A stretch of 5,461 nucleotides of DNA from UBA2798 sp046289975 (GTDB lineage: Bacteria > Bacteroidota > Bacteroidia > Flavobacteriales_D > UBA2798), in the NCBI GenBank assembly GCA_046289975.1, contig JBKBUQ010000193.1:1-5461 (forward strand), in the 5' to 3' direction. The position numbers and the translations under genes are program-made. The notes below the pieces were generated by a model. It searched no databases. It saw only the letters and a list, made by a program, of their open reading frames with translations, and was not told the origin of the DNA. Each line of letters starts with the position of its first letter. Position 1 is the stretch's first letter. Below, in pieces: positions 1-5,461 of the stretch.

Positions 1-437
1 CAGCCGCGTTCAAATTCAGCTTTTGTGTTCACCAGATTATCAAACACAAGTGTGGTATCACTAATTTTTCCCTCCAATTTTAGTCGTGGAAAATCATTTA
101 ATGCAACGAGTTCAGGACCATCATTTGTAGCGATTGCCGTTTTCATACGATCCATAAACGATAGACCAAGCTCCTTTTCGATTGCTTTAACAAAGGCAAC
201 ACTTTTATCGATGGAACAGCCTGATGCAGCGGCCTGATCTTCATTTACAAATACAACAAGAAACAATTGATCAAACAACTCAACAGAAGCCTCCAGCTTA
301 GCGCCGTGCGAGCTCCAGTTGTTTACAAATGCAATAGCCTGTTCTTTCACCCATGATGCTTCTGTTGCAGAAAGCAAACGATCGGCCTGGTAAATCCATA
401 CCCGCGAATGTTCAGGGAGTGAGGTCCATTCAGCCAT
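1..437 (-). CDS. Conserved Bacteroidota protein of unknown function (usually labelled 'ABC transporter ATPase'), 3' end outside window
   Basis: The reading frame opens with ATG at 437-435 (MAEWTSLPEHSRVW...) and stays open to the left edge, giving 145 residues; the stop lies outside the window. I recognise the pattern of a short (about 160 residue) Bacteroidota family: an N-terminal SRVWIYQADR segment (residues 11-20), a central beta-rich stretch ending in GCSID (73-77), and a late VFDNLVN segment (131-137). Databases often call it 'ABC transporter ATPase', but the visible part has no Walker A, Walker B or ABC signature motif, so that name is not supported. There is no signal peptide or membrane helix, so it is probably cytosolic. 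It starts 3 bases after the stop of the HdrB-like gene, which implies co-transcription. From family length, only about 10-20 residues should be missing. The start is well supported by the tight junction and by family resemblance. The function is unknown. Confidence 0.8.
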   Translation of the reverse strand, partial: MAEWTSLPEHSRVWIYQADRLLSATEASWVKEQAIAFVNNWSSHGAKLEASVELFDQLFLVVFVNEDQAAASGCSIDKSVAFVKAIEKELGLSFMDRMKTAIATNDGPELVALNDFPRLKLEGKISDTTLVFDNLVNTKAEFERG

Positions 438-440
438 ACT

Positions 441-1235
441 TTATAGATCTGAGGCGTTGGCAATAAGCTCCGCGACATCCAACACTTTCACCTCATTTTC
501 CTTATTGAAATTCTTTACGCCATCTGTCATCATAGTATTGCAAAACGGACAACCCGTTGCAATCACCTGAGGTTGCAATGAAAGGGCTTCTTCAGTGCGC
601 TCCACATTCACTTCCTTGTTTCCTGGTTCCGCTTCTTTGAACATCTGTGCACCACCTGCACCACAGCAAAAACCTTTTTGTTTGCAGCGCTTCATTTCCA
701 CCAATTCTACATCAAGCTTCTGGATCAGTTCGCGCGGTGCTTCATATACATCGTTTGCTCTTCCCAGGTAACAGGGATCATGAAACGTAATGCGTTTGCC
801 TTTGAATTCGCCTCCTTCTTTCAGCTTAAGTTTTCCTTCGGCAATCAGCGACTGAATGAATTGCGTATGGTGCATCACCTCGTAATTACCCCCCAGTTCA
901 GTATATTCGTTTTTTAAGGTGTTAAAACAATGCGGACAAGCAGTAACGATCTTTTTCACCTCATAGGCATTCAATACCTGAATGTTCTGCATAGCCTGCA
1001 TTTGGAAAAGAAATTCATTTCCTGCACGCTTTGCCGGATCACCGGTACAGGTTTCTTCGGTACCCAAAACTGCGAATTTCACATTGGCAGCATTCAGGAT
1101 TTTTACCAGAGCACGTGTAATTTTTCGTGCGCGATCGTCAAAAGAACCGGAGCATCCAACCCAAAACAAAACTTCCGGAACTTCTCCGGATGCCAGGCAT
1201 TCTGCCATTGTGCGAACATTCAATGCATTACTCAT
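441..1235 (-). CDS. HdrB-like (Fe-S)-binding protein with two cysteine-rich CCG domains
   Basis: This 264-residue soluble protein has two cysteine-rich domains of the heterodisulfide reductase subunit B / glycolate oxidase GlcF type. The first has C28 (WVGCSGS), C63 in a CTGDPAKR motif, and C100/C103 (ACPHC). The second has C155 (HDPCYLGR), C190-C191 (FCCGAGG) and C229/C232 (GCPFC); C184 is an extra cysteine. Such domains bind iron-sulfur clusters (noncubane [4Fe-4S] in archaeal HdrB) and pass electrons to, or reduce, a disulfide or similar acceptor. There is no signal peptide or membrane helix, so it is cytosolic. The natural partner is the membrane iron-sulfur protein at 2453-3775, but three genes lie between them. 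ATG at 1235 lies 10 bases after the HAD stop, with an A-rich leader and no Shine-Dalgarno. The family is clear; substrate and physiological role are unknown. GlcF is less likely because no glcD or glcE homologue is nearby. Confidence 0.93.
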   Translation of the reverse strand: MSNALNVRTMAECLASGEVPEVLFWVGCSGSFDDRARKITRALVKILNAANVKFAVLGTEETCTGDPAKRAGNEFLFQMQAMQNIQVLNAYEVKKIVTACPHCFNTLKNEYTELGGNYEVMHHTQFIQSLIAEGKLKLKEGGEFKGKRITFHDPCYLGRANDVYEAPRELIQKLDVELVEMKRCKQKGFCCGAGGAQMFKEAEPGNKEVNVERTEEALSLQPQVIATGCPFCNTMMTDGVKNFNKENEVKVLDVAELIANASDL

Positions 1236-1245
1236 CGGTGTGTTT

Positions 1246-1671
1246 TTATTTTTCGAAAACCTGAATCGTGACTTCTTTCACAACCAGATCCGTAAATTTT
1301 CCTTCGTATCGTGTGGCTCTAACCATGTGGTTGTCGATCCAATGGTAATTTCCACCACGTGGCTTTCCCATCAGCAATCCCTGGTACTTGAATCCATGTT
1401 TTTTCAACCATTCCTCCGTTACCTCACGGTGCTCTTCGGTTCGCGAAGTGAAAAAGGTGATGATATGACCTTCATCAAACCATTTGTTCAGCGTAATCAA
1501 TGCATCCGGATAAACCTCAGCAGTGGCCATTCTCCATGGCTCTTCATTGGGAATATCGTCGCAAATCGTACCGTCGATATCGATCAGGTAATTTTTAATA
1601 TGAGAAGGGAGAACAGGACTAAGATGTTGCCCGTTCTCCTCAATTGGAATCAAAGAAATTGAATCACTCAT
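1246..1671 (-). CDS. Small HAD-superfamily phosphatase (Bacteroidota type, often mislabelled phosphoheptose isomerase)
   Basis: This 141-residue protein carries the full HAD catalytic set. Motif I is LIDIDGTICDD, with nucleophile D31 and acid/base D33. Motif II is FFTSRTEEHR, around T75/S76. A candidate motif III lysine is K103 in MGKPRGGNYHW, and the motif IV acid is D113 in WIDN. The space between motifs I and II is short, so this is a capless (C0) enzyme, likely a Mg-dependent phosphohydrolase. I recognise the family as broadly conserved in Bacteroidota; its common label 'phosphoheptose isomerase' is not supported, since there is no SIS domain. The first 26 residues are a weakly patterned extension. 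There is no signal peptide, so it is cytosolic. ATG at 1671-1669 shares one base with the TAA stop of the preceding secreted-protein gene, which suggests translational coupling. The substrate cannot be read from the sequence; a nucleotide, a sugar phosphate or a phosphoprotein are all possible. Confidence 0.9.
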   Translation of the reverse strand: MSDSISLIPIEENGQHLSPVLPSHIKNYLIDIDGTICDDIPNEEPWRMATAEVYPDALITLNKWFDEGHIITFFTSRTEEHREVTEEWLKKHGFKYQGLLMGKPRGGNYHWIDNHMVRATRYEGKFTDLVVKEVTIQVFEK

Positions 1672-1673
1672 TA
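1669..1673 (-). promoter_or_regulatory. TAATG stop/start overlap (translational coupling)
   Basis: Read on the minus strand, the TAA stop of the second secreted-protein gene (1673-1671) shares its last base with the ATG of the HAD phosphatase gene (1671-1669). With no recognisable Shine-Dalgarno upstream, the phosphatase is probably translated mainly by ribosomes that terminate and reinitiate here, which would tie its level to the secreted protein. Confidence 0.7.
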
Positions 1674-2045
1674 TTGCATTCTGTTAAGCAGTTGCGGGGT
1701 ACTGGCCACAAACTTCACTTTTTTGCGAACCAAAACTTTGTTAACGCCATTTACTGATGATGAAACAATGATCTCAGCTTCTTGTCCGGCAAGGTTTGCA
1801 GGTGCAAGTACATTAAACACATTGCTTCCGTCGCCCGGACGAACTGAACAACCATTAAGGACAACCTGAACTGCGGCAGAACCGGCATTAACGACACGAA
1901 CTTCATTGGCATAGCCTACGATAATGGTATCTTTAAAATATTTGAATTCAATTCCCGCAGGGGTTGTTTTCTGAATGGTTTGAGCGGAAGCCGCAAAAGG
2001 CATCATAAAGCCTAAAAACAAAAGGAGGAGGATATTCTTTTTCAT
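1671..2045 (-). CDS. Secreted small beta-rich protein, second tandem paralogue (possible GldM C-terminal-like domain)
   Basis: This 124-residue protein starts MKKNILLLLF and has a typical Sec signal peptide: two lysines, a hydrophobic core, and an ASA-Q cleavage site before Q22. There is no lipobox cysteine at the cleavage site, so it should be periplasmic or exported, not a lipoprotein. The mature part of about 103 residues alternates like beta strands and contains FKYFKDT (34-40), a single cysteine C66, an LAPANLAGQ segment (79-87) and a C-terminal TPQLLNRMQ. It is a paralogue of the gene just upstream at 2062-2436: both are 124 residues, with the same landmarks and about 40% identity in the mature part by eye. 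The order of segments weakly recalls the C-terminal beta domains of the gliding/type IX secretion protein GldM/PorM; this is a pattern impression only. It lies 16 bases after its paralogue, and its stop overlaps the HAD start by one base. Function is unknown. Confidence 0.9.
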   Translation of the reverse strand: MKKNILLLLFLGFMMPFAASAQTIQKTTPAGIEFKYFKDTIIVGYANEVRVVNAGSAAVQVVLNGCSVRPGDGSNVFNVLAPANLAGQEAEIIVSSSVNGVNKVLVRKKVKFVASTPQLLNRMQ

Positions 2046-2061
2046 AGTTCTATAGTTAAGT

Positions 2062-2436
2062 TTAATTCTGCATTCGGGAAATTAATTCGGGAGTTGCTGC
2101 AACTACCAATACGCTGCGTCGGATAATCTCAACAGTACCCGAAGATGTGGTTTTCGTTACAACAATATCAACTCGTTGGCCATTTAATGCTCTTGGCGCT
2201 TTCACAATAAACGTTTTTCCTCCATCGGTACGGGTAACAGTGCACGATTGTGCAGCCATGGTAACAGTGAGATTGGCAGCGTTGGTTACTGTTACTTCCA
2301 TGTTATGATCTACAACCAGCGTATCTTTAAAATACTTGAACGCAAGTGAAGGTGCAACCGTCTTGGTTATTTGTGCACCGGAACTTAAGCTTGTTCCGAT
2401 AAAAAGTAACAGAAAAAAAACTTTAAACGTTTTCAT
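2062..2436 (-). CDS. Secreted small beta-rich protein, first tandem paralogue (possible GldM C-terminal-like domain)
   Basis: The open frame extends up to 2607, but that upstream part overlaps the 3' end of the iron-sulfur gene and is low-quality coding. The real start is ATG at 2436-2434, giving MKTFKVFFLLLF, a clean Sec signal peptide with probable SGA-Q cleavage before Q22. The protein is then exactly 124 residues, the same as its downstream paralogue. Shared features are FKYFKDT (33-39), an EV.V.NA strand, a single mature cysteine C65, a DGG..F.VKAP stretch (71-81), and a TPELISRMQN C-terminus. There is no lipobox, no extra membrane helix and no repeat. It starts 16 bases after the stop of the iron-sulfur membrane protein, so it belongs to the operon. 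The product is probably periplasmic, with an immunoglobulin-like or GldM-C-like beta fold (inference). The lone conserved cysteine could dimerise or be redox-active given the redox neighbours, but nothing proves this. Confidence 0.9.
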   Translation of the reverse strand: MKTFKVFFLLLFIGTSLSSGAQITKTVAPSLAFKYFKDTLVVDHNMEVTVTNAANLTVTMAAQSCTVTRTDGGKTFIVKAPRALNGQRVDIVVTKTTSSGTVEIIRRSVLVVAATPELISRMQN

Positions 2437-2452
2437 GGCACTTGATTTAAGA

Positions 2453-3775
2453 TTAATTGGTTTCGTTAGCCCAGTTAATTCGATCGGCAGGCGAGAATTG
2501 CCACGGTGCTCCGTTGTTCTCAATATTGGTGAACATACCGGCAAGTTCCGTGGGTGCCTTCGATTCTTCCATAACCAGGTACCTGCGTAAATCAATAATG
2601 ATGCCAAGCGGATCGATATTCACCGGACATTCCTGAACACATGCATTACAGGAAGTACAAGCCCAGATTTCCTCCGCCGTGATATAGTCGCCAAGCAATG
2701 ATTTGCCATCGTTATGATCCTGTCCGTGCTTCTTAATATTCGTGCGGATCTCCTCCATCCTGTCGCGGGTATCCATCATGATCTTGCGCGGTGAAAGCAA
2801 TTTGCCGGTCTGGTTGGCAGGACAAGAAGACGAACAACGTCCACACTCCGTACATGTATAAGCATCCAGCAATTGTTTCCAGGTAAGATCAGGAACATCT
2901 TTCGCGCCAAAACGCTGAACGGCACCGTTGGTATCAGCAGGTGCAGCATAAGGATCAGCAGTTGGATCGAACATCAATTTCACCTCACGGGTAACCGATT
3001 CGGGATTGGTAAGACGACCTTTAGCATTGAGGTTGGAAAAATAGGTGTTTGGAAAAGCAAGTACAATGTGGAAATGCTTGGAGTAAGGAAGGTAATTGAG
3101 CAATGCAAAAATACCAATGATGTGAAACCACCAACAGGCACGCTCCAATAGCACTAATGCACCCTCCGACATTCCGTCAAGCATCGGCACCAGAAATTGG
3201 GATATGGGGAATGCACCGGCAACTGTAAAATGCTCTACTCCCCTACCCTGCAGGATGAGGTCTGAAGCGTTCATAATGAGGAATGCACTCATCATTAAAA
3301 CTTCAGCAATAAGGATAAGGTTTGCATCGCTCTTCGGAAAGGAGGTCATTTCTCGGTAATGAAAGCGGGCCACTTTTACAATGTTTCTTCGGGCAAGAAA
3401 AATCACACAGGCAACAATCACCAAAAAAGCAAGAACCTCAAATGAGGCGATGAGTAAATTGTAAAACCCACCCAAAAACGAAAGCGCACGGTGTGAACCG
3501 GTAGCACCATCAATAATAATTTCCAATAACTCGATATTGATGATCACAAAACCAACATACACGGCAAGGTGAAGTACAGCGGGTAAGGGACGCGAAAACA
3601 TTTTCTTCTGACCAAACGCAACCAGCAACATGGTCTTCCAGCGTTCGGAGGCATTTCCGGAACGATCAATCGCCTGCCCCATCCGGATATTAGCAATGAT
3701 CTCACGAATTTTTAGTGTAAAAAGCGTAACCGCAGTTACAAAAAGAGCAATGAATGCAATGTTCTCGATCGACAT
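2453..3775 (-). CDS. Membrane-anchored HdrC/HdrE-like (Fe-S) electron-transfer protein
   Basis: This 440-residue protein fuses a cytochrome-b-like membrane half to a ferredoxin half. Hydrophobic helices appear near residues 5-22, 66-88, 101-127, 152-170 and 212-230. Histidines placed as possible heme b ligands are H69 in helix 2, H218 in helix 5, and H234/H236 just after it, as in the NarI/HdrE/DsrM group. The C-terminal half has two classic [4Fe-4S] motifs: C308, C311, C314, C318 (CTECGRCSSSCP) and C373, C376, C379, C383 (CTSCNACVQECP). This resembles HdrC and GlpC, which relay electrons between a membrane quinone/heme site and a CCG-domain partner. The fitting partner is the HdrB-like protein at 441-1235, four genes later in the operon. 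ATG at 3775 follows the MCE stop by 2 bases. The architecture is certain; electron donor, acceptor and pathway are unknown. Actual heme binding is an inference from histidine placement. Confidence 0.93.
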   Translation of the reverse strand: MSIENIAFIALFVTAVTLFTLKIREIIANIRMGQAIDRSGNASERWKTMLLVAFGQKKMFSRPLPAVLHLAVYVGFVIINIELLEIIIDGATGSHRALSFLGGFYNLLIASFEVLAFLVIVACVIFLARRNIVKVARFHYREMTSFPKSDANLILIAEVLMMSAFLIMNASDLILQGRGVEHFTVAGAFPISQFLVPMLDGMSEGALVLLERACWWFHIIGIFALLNYLPYSKHFHIVLAFPNTYFSNLNAKGRLTNPESVTREVKLMFDPTADPYAAPADTNGAVQRFGAKDVPDLTWKQLLDAYTCTECGRCSSSCPANQTGKLLSPRKIMMDTRDRMEEIRTNIKKHGQDHNDGKSLLGDYITAEEIWACTSCNACVQECPVNIDPLGIIIDLRRYLVMEESKAPTELAGMFTNIENNGAPWQFSPADRINWANETN

Positions 3776-3777
3776 AA

Positions 3778-4800
3778 TTATTGCTGCAGGATTTGTTTCA
3801 ATTTCTTTTCTTCACGTGCATCCAGTTTCAAACCTTTTTCCTTTCGGCCAAAAACTGAAAAATGCAAATAACGATTGGGATGCTCCTTTATGTTTTCAAC
3901 CAAACGGTTCAACTGATCATTGGTTTGAACCAATGTCAAATAAAGACTGTCGCTATTGATGAGCGCACCCAGTGTTCCTTCGCCGGTATTCACTTTGGTG
4001 AGAATCGAATTAAGCTCTGTTACAGTCGTGCTGAGTTGCTTCACAGTGCTGGCAAGACCCGCATTTTTTAAACTATCGGTGATGGCAGCAACGTTATCCA
4101 GCGATTTATCGATCGACTCATTGTTGCGTTGAATATTTCCGGAAATCGATTCGAACTTGCTGAGGATACTGGAAACTTTTCCTGTTTCCGATTCAAGCAA
4201 TCCATTTACCTTATCGGTAATCTGTTTCAAATTACGAATAGTCAGCTTCATGCTTTCGATGGTCTGACCAAGATCCTCTGCATTTTCACCAACCACGTGC
4301 GAAACGGCGGTTACCATGGTGTCCAATGAACCCATCAAACTTTCCGCTTTTTTCTTGATTGGTGCGATTTGCGCATCAACCCTCGAAATCATCGATTCTT
4401 CAGTTTCCGATGAAAGCTTTAAACCTTCCTGGGCCATGGTTCCGGATAAACCGGGAATTATATCGATTGCACGGGTGCCAAAAAGATCTGAAGAGAACAA
4501 GCGAGCCTTGCTGTCGTCAGGGAACTGAAGATCGTTATTGTCAATCACAAAAGTGACTTCGTAATAATACTCTCCGGTTTCACGACGGTGAAGGTCGATA
4601 CCGGTTACCTGCCCTACTTTCATTCCCTGAAACGATACCGGCCCGGCGGTTACAAGTCCGTTCAGGTCGGTGTATTCAACCTTGAATTCACGTCCTTTTT
4701 TAAACAGATCAATTCCCTTCAGGTAATTGATCCCGTAAATGAGGAATGCAGCTGCAACAACAACTACTGCTCCGATTTTTGCTTCTCTACTGATTTTCAA
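3778..4800 (-). CDS. MCE/MlaD-family lipid-transport protein
   Basis: This 340-residue protein has a short cytosolic start, one membrane anchor (about residues 9-25), and a single MCE domain (about 37-117) with the typical VEYTDLNGLVTAGPVSFQG entry and VGQV.GI and RLFSSDLFGTRAIDI segments. A long helical, coiled-coil-prone region follows (about 140-305), then a conserved HFSVFGRKE segment (313-321) and a lysine-rich tail. MCE proteins form hexameric rings or tubes that carry lipids between the inner and outer membranes and pair with MlaE/MlaF-type permease and ATPase subunits; neither is in this window. The start codon is TTG at 4800-4798, reading (M)KISREAKIG, which matches where family members normally begin. 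No in-frame ATG exists between it and an upstream in-frame stop at 4833-4831. It starts 7 bases after the amidase stop, so the two should be co-expressed. Confidence is high for the family and moderate for the exact start. Confidence 0.93.
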   Translation of the reverse strand: MKISREAKIGAVVVVAAAFLIYGINYLKGIDLFKKGREFKVEYTDLNGLVTAGPVSFQGMKVGQVTGIDLHRRETGEYYYEVTFVIDNNDLQFPDDSKARLFSSDLFGTRAIDIIPGLSGTMAQEGLKLSSETEESMISRVDAQIAPIKKKAESLMGSLDTMVTAVSHVVGENAEDLGQTIESMKLTIRNLKQITDKVNGLLESETGKVSSILSKFESISGNIQRNNESIDKSLDNVAAITDSLKNAGLASTVKQLSTTVTELNSILTKVNTGEGTLGALINSDSLYLTLVQTNDQLNRLVENIKEHPNRYLHFSVFGRKEKGLKLDAREEKKLKQILQQ

Positions 4801-4811
4801 AACGAGGTCAT
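4798..4811 (-). promoter_or_regulatory. Unusual start region of the MCE gene (TTG start; out-of-frame ATGA at the amidase stop)
   Basis: On the minus strand an ATG at 4811-4809 overlaps the amidase TGA stop in the classic ATGA form, but its frame meets a stop after four codons (M-T-S-F). The MCE frame begins instead at TTG 4800-4798, inside a TTTTG run, with no Shine-Dalgarno. One additional T in that run would put the ATG in frame with the MCE gene. Either TTG is the true start, as family N-termini suggest, or the run has lost a base in this genome or assembly. Confidence 0.55.
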
Positions 4812-5461
4812 TTATTGGCCATTCCCCTGGCTACATTGATATCGATGCGTTCTCCGTTGAGGAAGGCGACTACAAATGCCTCCTTATACCCCTTCTCGCG
4901 CGCTTCGCTCTCCCACTTCTTGGCCTCGTCAAAATTATTACTTTTTCCGTAAGTATACTTGTAAAGATTGTCCGCTTTGTAATATTCAACTCCCTGTAAA
5001 CCATTAAAGTTAGCAGGATCCTTGCCGATTTCTTTGGAACTGGTTCGGATTTGTACCTTAAAAACCACCTTTTCTTCACTGAAAGGCAAGGCAGAAACCG
5101 GTGCCTGTGAAGACCCCATAAACGGTGACTTAATCTCAGGCGTTTTATCAAGGGAATTATCGGGCGGGTTATTGGTTTTGTTGTCTTTTATCACAACACT
5201 GTCGGTCTTCAGGATCTGACCATTCTTCTTTCCGGTTATCACCTCATCCGGATTCCCTCTGTCTTTCTGAGGTAATCCGTTGCGCAAATCCACCTCCGAT
5301 TTATAATCCACAAAAGCCTTAAATATAGCTTTTGCGATATTGAACTGATCCTGCTCGTTGTTCAGAATTTTTTCTTCTTCGGGGTTGGTCAAAAAACCAG
5401 TTTCAACCAATACGCTGGGCATGTTTACCTGATGCAGTACCAGAAATCCTGCTTGCTTTAC
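4808..5461 (-). CDS. N-acetylmuramoyl-L-alanine amidase (Amidase_3) with C-terminal SPOR-like domain, 5' end outside window
   Basis: The frame is open through the right edge, so only the last 217 residues are visible; the methionine at 5422 is internal. The first visible residues (VKQAGFLVLHQVNMPSVLVETGFLTNPEEE in family terms, split here by position: 1-13, then MPSVLVETGF at 14-23) are the end of the zinc amidase catalytic domain, and E20 is the expected catalytic glutamate. A polar, low-complexity linker follows (about 54-132, rich in N, D, K, P, S). The last 75 or so residues look like a SPOR-type peptidoglycan-binding domain: VFKVQIRTSS (about 133-142), YKYTYGKSNNFDEA, then GYKEAFVVAFLNGERI. 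The enzyme cleaves the amide bond between N-acetylmuramic acid and L-Ala in the periplasm, aiding cell separation and wall turnover. The signal peptide and zinc ligands upstream cannot be seen. It ends with TGA at 4810-4808, 7 bases before the MCE gene. Confidence 0.92.
   Translation of the reverse strand, partial: VKQAGFLVLHQVNMPSVLVETGFLTNPEEEKILNNEQDQFNIAKAIFKAFVDYKSEVDLRNGLPQKDRGNPDEVITGKKNGQILKTDSVVIKDNKTNNPPDNSLDKTPEIKSPFMGSSQAPVSALPFSEEKVVFKVQIRTSSKEIGKDPANFNGLQGVEYYKADNLYKYTYGKSNNFDEAKKWESEAREKGYKEAFVVAFLNGERIDINVARGMANK

Larger units (their letters stand above)
1671..2436 (-). repeat. Tandem gene duplication, including leader
   Basis: Two 375-base genes lie head to tail and encode paralogous 124-residue secreted proteins. 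Each is preceded by a 16-base gap following a TAA stop. The two gaps match at 9 of 16 positions without indels and share CTTAA at the same offset after the stop, so the duplicated unit probably included the leader. The strongest shared coding stretch encodes FKYFKDT. Divergence to about 40% protein identity in the mature part means the duplication is old. Confidence 0.8.
1..5461 (-). other. Probable single operon of eight co-directional genes
   Basis: Every gene is on the minus strand. The junctions from right to left are 7, 2, 16, 16, -1 (overlap), 10 and 3 bases. No gap is long enough for a conventional promoter plus leader, and no hairpin followed by a T-run is present in any junction. The operon is therefore read from a promoter to the right of the window and continues or ends to the left. 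I found no convincing Bacteroidota-type promoter (TTTG ... TAnnTTTG) directly upstream of the secreted-protein pair, the likeliest place for an internal one. Confidence 0.8.

Noticed and set aside
1045..1050. CTG in place of CCG in the first cysteine-rich domain of the HdrB-like protein (C63-T64)
   Set aside because: As I recall, CTGDPA(K/R)R is a normal form of this motif in the family, so it is not evidence of a defective cluster site.
982..1662. A 226-codon plus-strand open frame, and a shorter one at 930-1271
   Set aside because: They are antisense shadows of the HAD and HdrB-like genes. The translations have no domain-like pattern, and one frame spans two well-supported genes.
2093..2103. 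Short perfect inverted repeat GTTGC-T-GCAAC
   Set aside because: It is too short, lies within the coding region of a secreted protein, and has no T-run; it is expected by chance.
2437..2500. Possible internal promoter ahead of the secreted-protein pair
   Set aside because: I could not find a TAnnTTTG -7 element with a suitable -33 element on the minus strand here.
2437..2607. N-terminal extension of the first secreted protein
   Set aside because: It overlaps the 3' end of the iron-sulfur gene and reads as compositionally odd sequence. The internal ATG at 2436 gives a clean signal peptide and a length equal to the paralogue.
3920..3933. Inverted repeat TTGGTT..AACCAA
   Set aside because: It lies inside the MCE coding region with a two-base loop. 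It has no regulatory context and fits coincidental codon use.
4870..5151. A 93-codon minus-strand frame inside the amidase gene
   Set aside because: It is an arginine-rich out-of-frame shadow of the amidase linker and SPOR-like region.

Overview
The window looks like a chromosomal fragment from a member of the Bacteroidota, probably from the Cytophagales/Chitinophagales side. I base this on protein families typical of the phylum: a SPOR-tailed cell-wall amidase, a single-gene MCE/MlaD protein ending in a conserved HFSVFGRK segment, a paired membrane and soluble (Fe-S) protein set, a small HAD phosphatase usually mislabelled 'phosphoheptose isomerase', and a short protein usually mislabelled 'ABC transporter ATPase'. 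None of the seven visible starts has a clear Shine-Dalgarno sequence; leaders are A/T-rich, which also fits. This assignment rests on recognition, not on a database search.

All eight genes lie on the minus strand and read from right to left. In order of transcription they are: N-acetylmuramoyl-L-alanine amidase (5' end outside the window, stop at 4808); MCE/MlaD-family protein (4800-3778, apparent TTG start); membrane-anchored HdrC/HdrE-like iron-sulfur protein (3775-2453); two tandem paralogous 124-residue secreted proteins (2436-2062 and 2045-1671); HAD-family phosphatase (1671-1246); soluble HdrB-like protein with two cysteine-rich CCG domains (1235-441); and the uncharacterised 'ABC transporter ATPase' protein (437 to beyond the left edge).

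Intergenic gaps are 7, 2, 16, 16, -1, 10 and 3 bases, so this is very probably one operon. No stretch over 20 bases is non-coding, and I see no RNA gene, mobile element, CRISPR array, internal promoter or terminator. The operon promoter must lie right of the window and the terminator left of it.

Functionally the block mixes envelope maintenance (periplasmic peptidoglycan cleavage, lipid transport) with an uncharacterised membrane redox module (HdrC/E-like plus HdrB-like proteins). The most notable structure is that the two redox subunits are separated by three genes: a tandem pair of small single-cysteine secreted proteins, weakly reminiscent of the GldM/PorM C-terminal beta domains, and the HAD phosphatase, which is joined to the second secreted gene by a TAATG stop/start overlap. 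The cassette at 1246-2436 is the best candidate for something undescribed.
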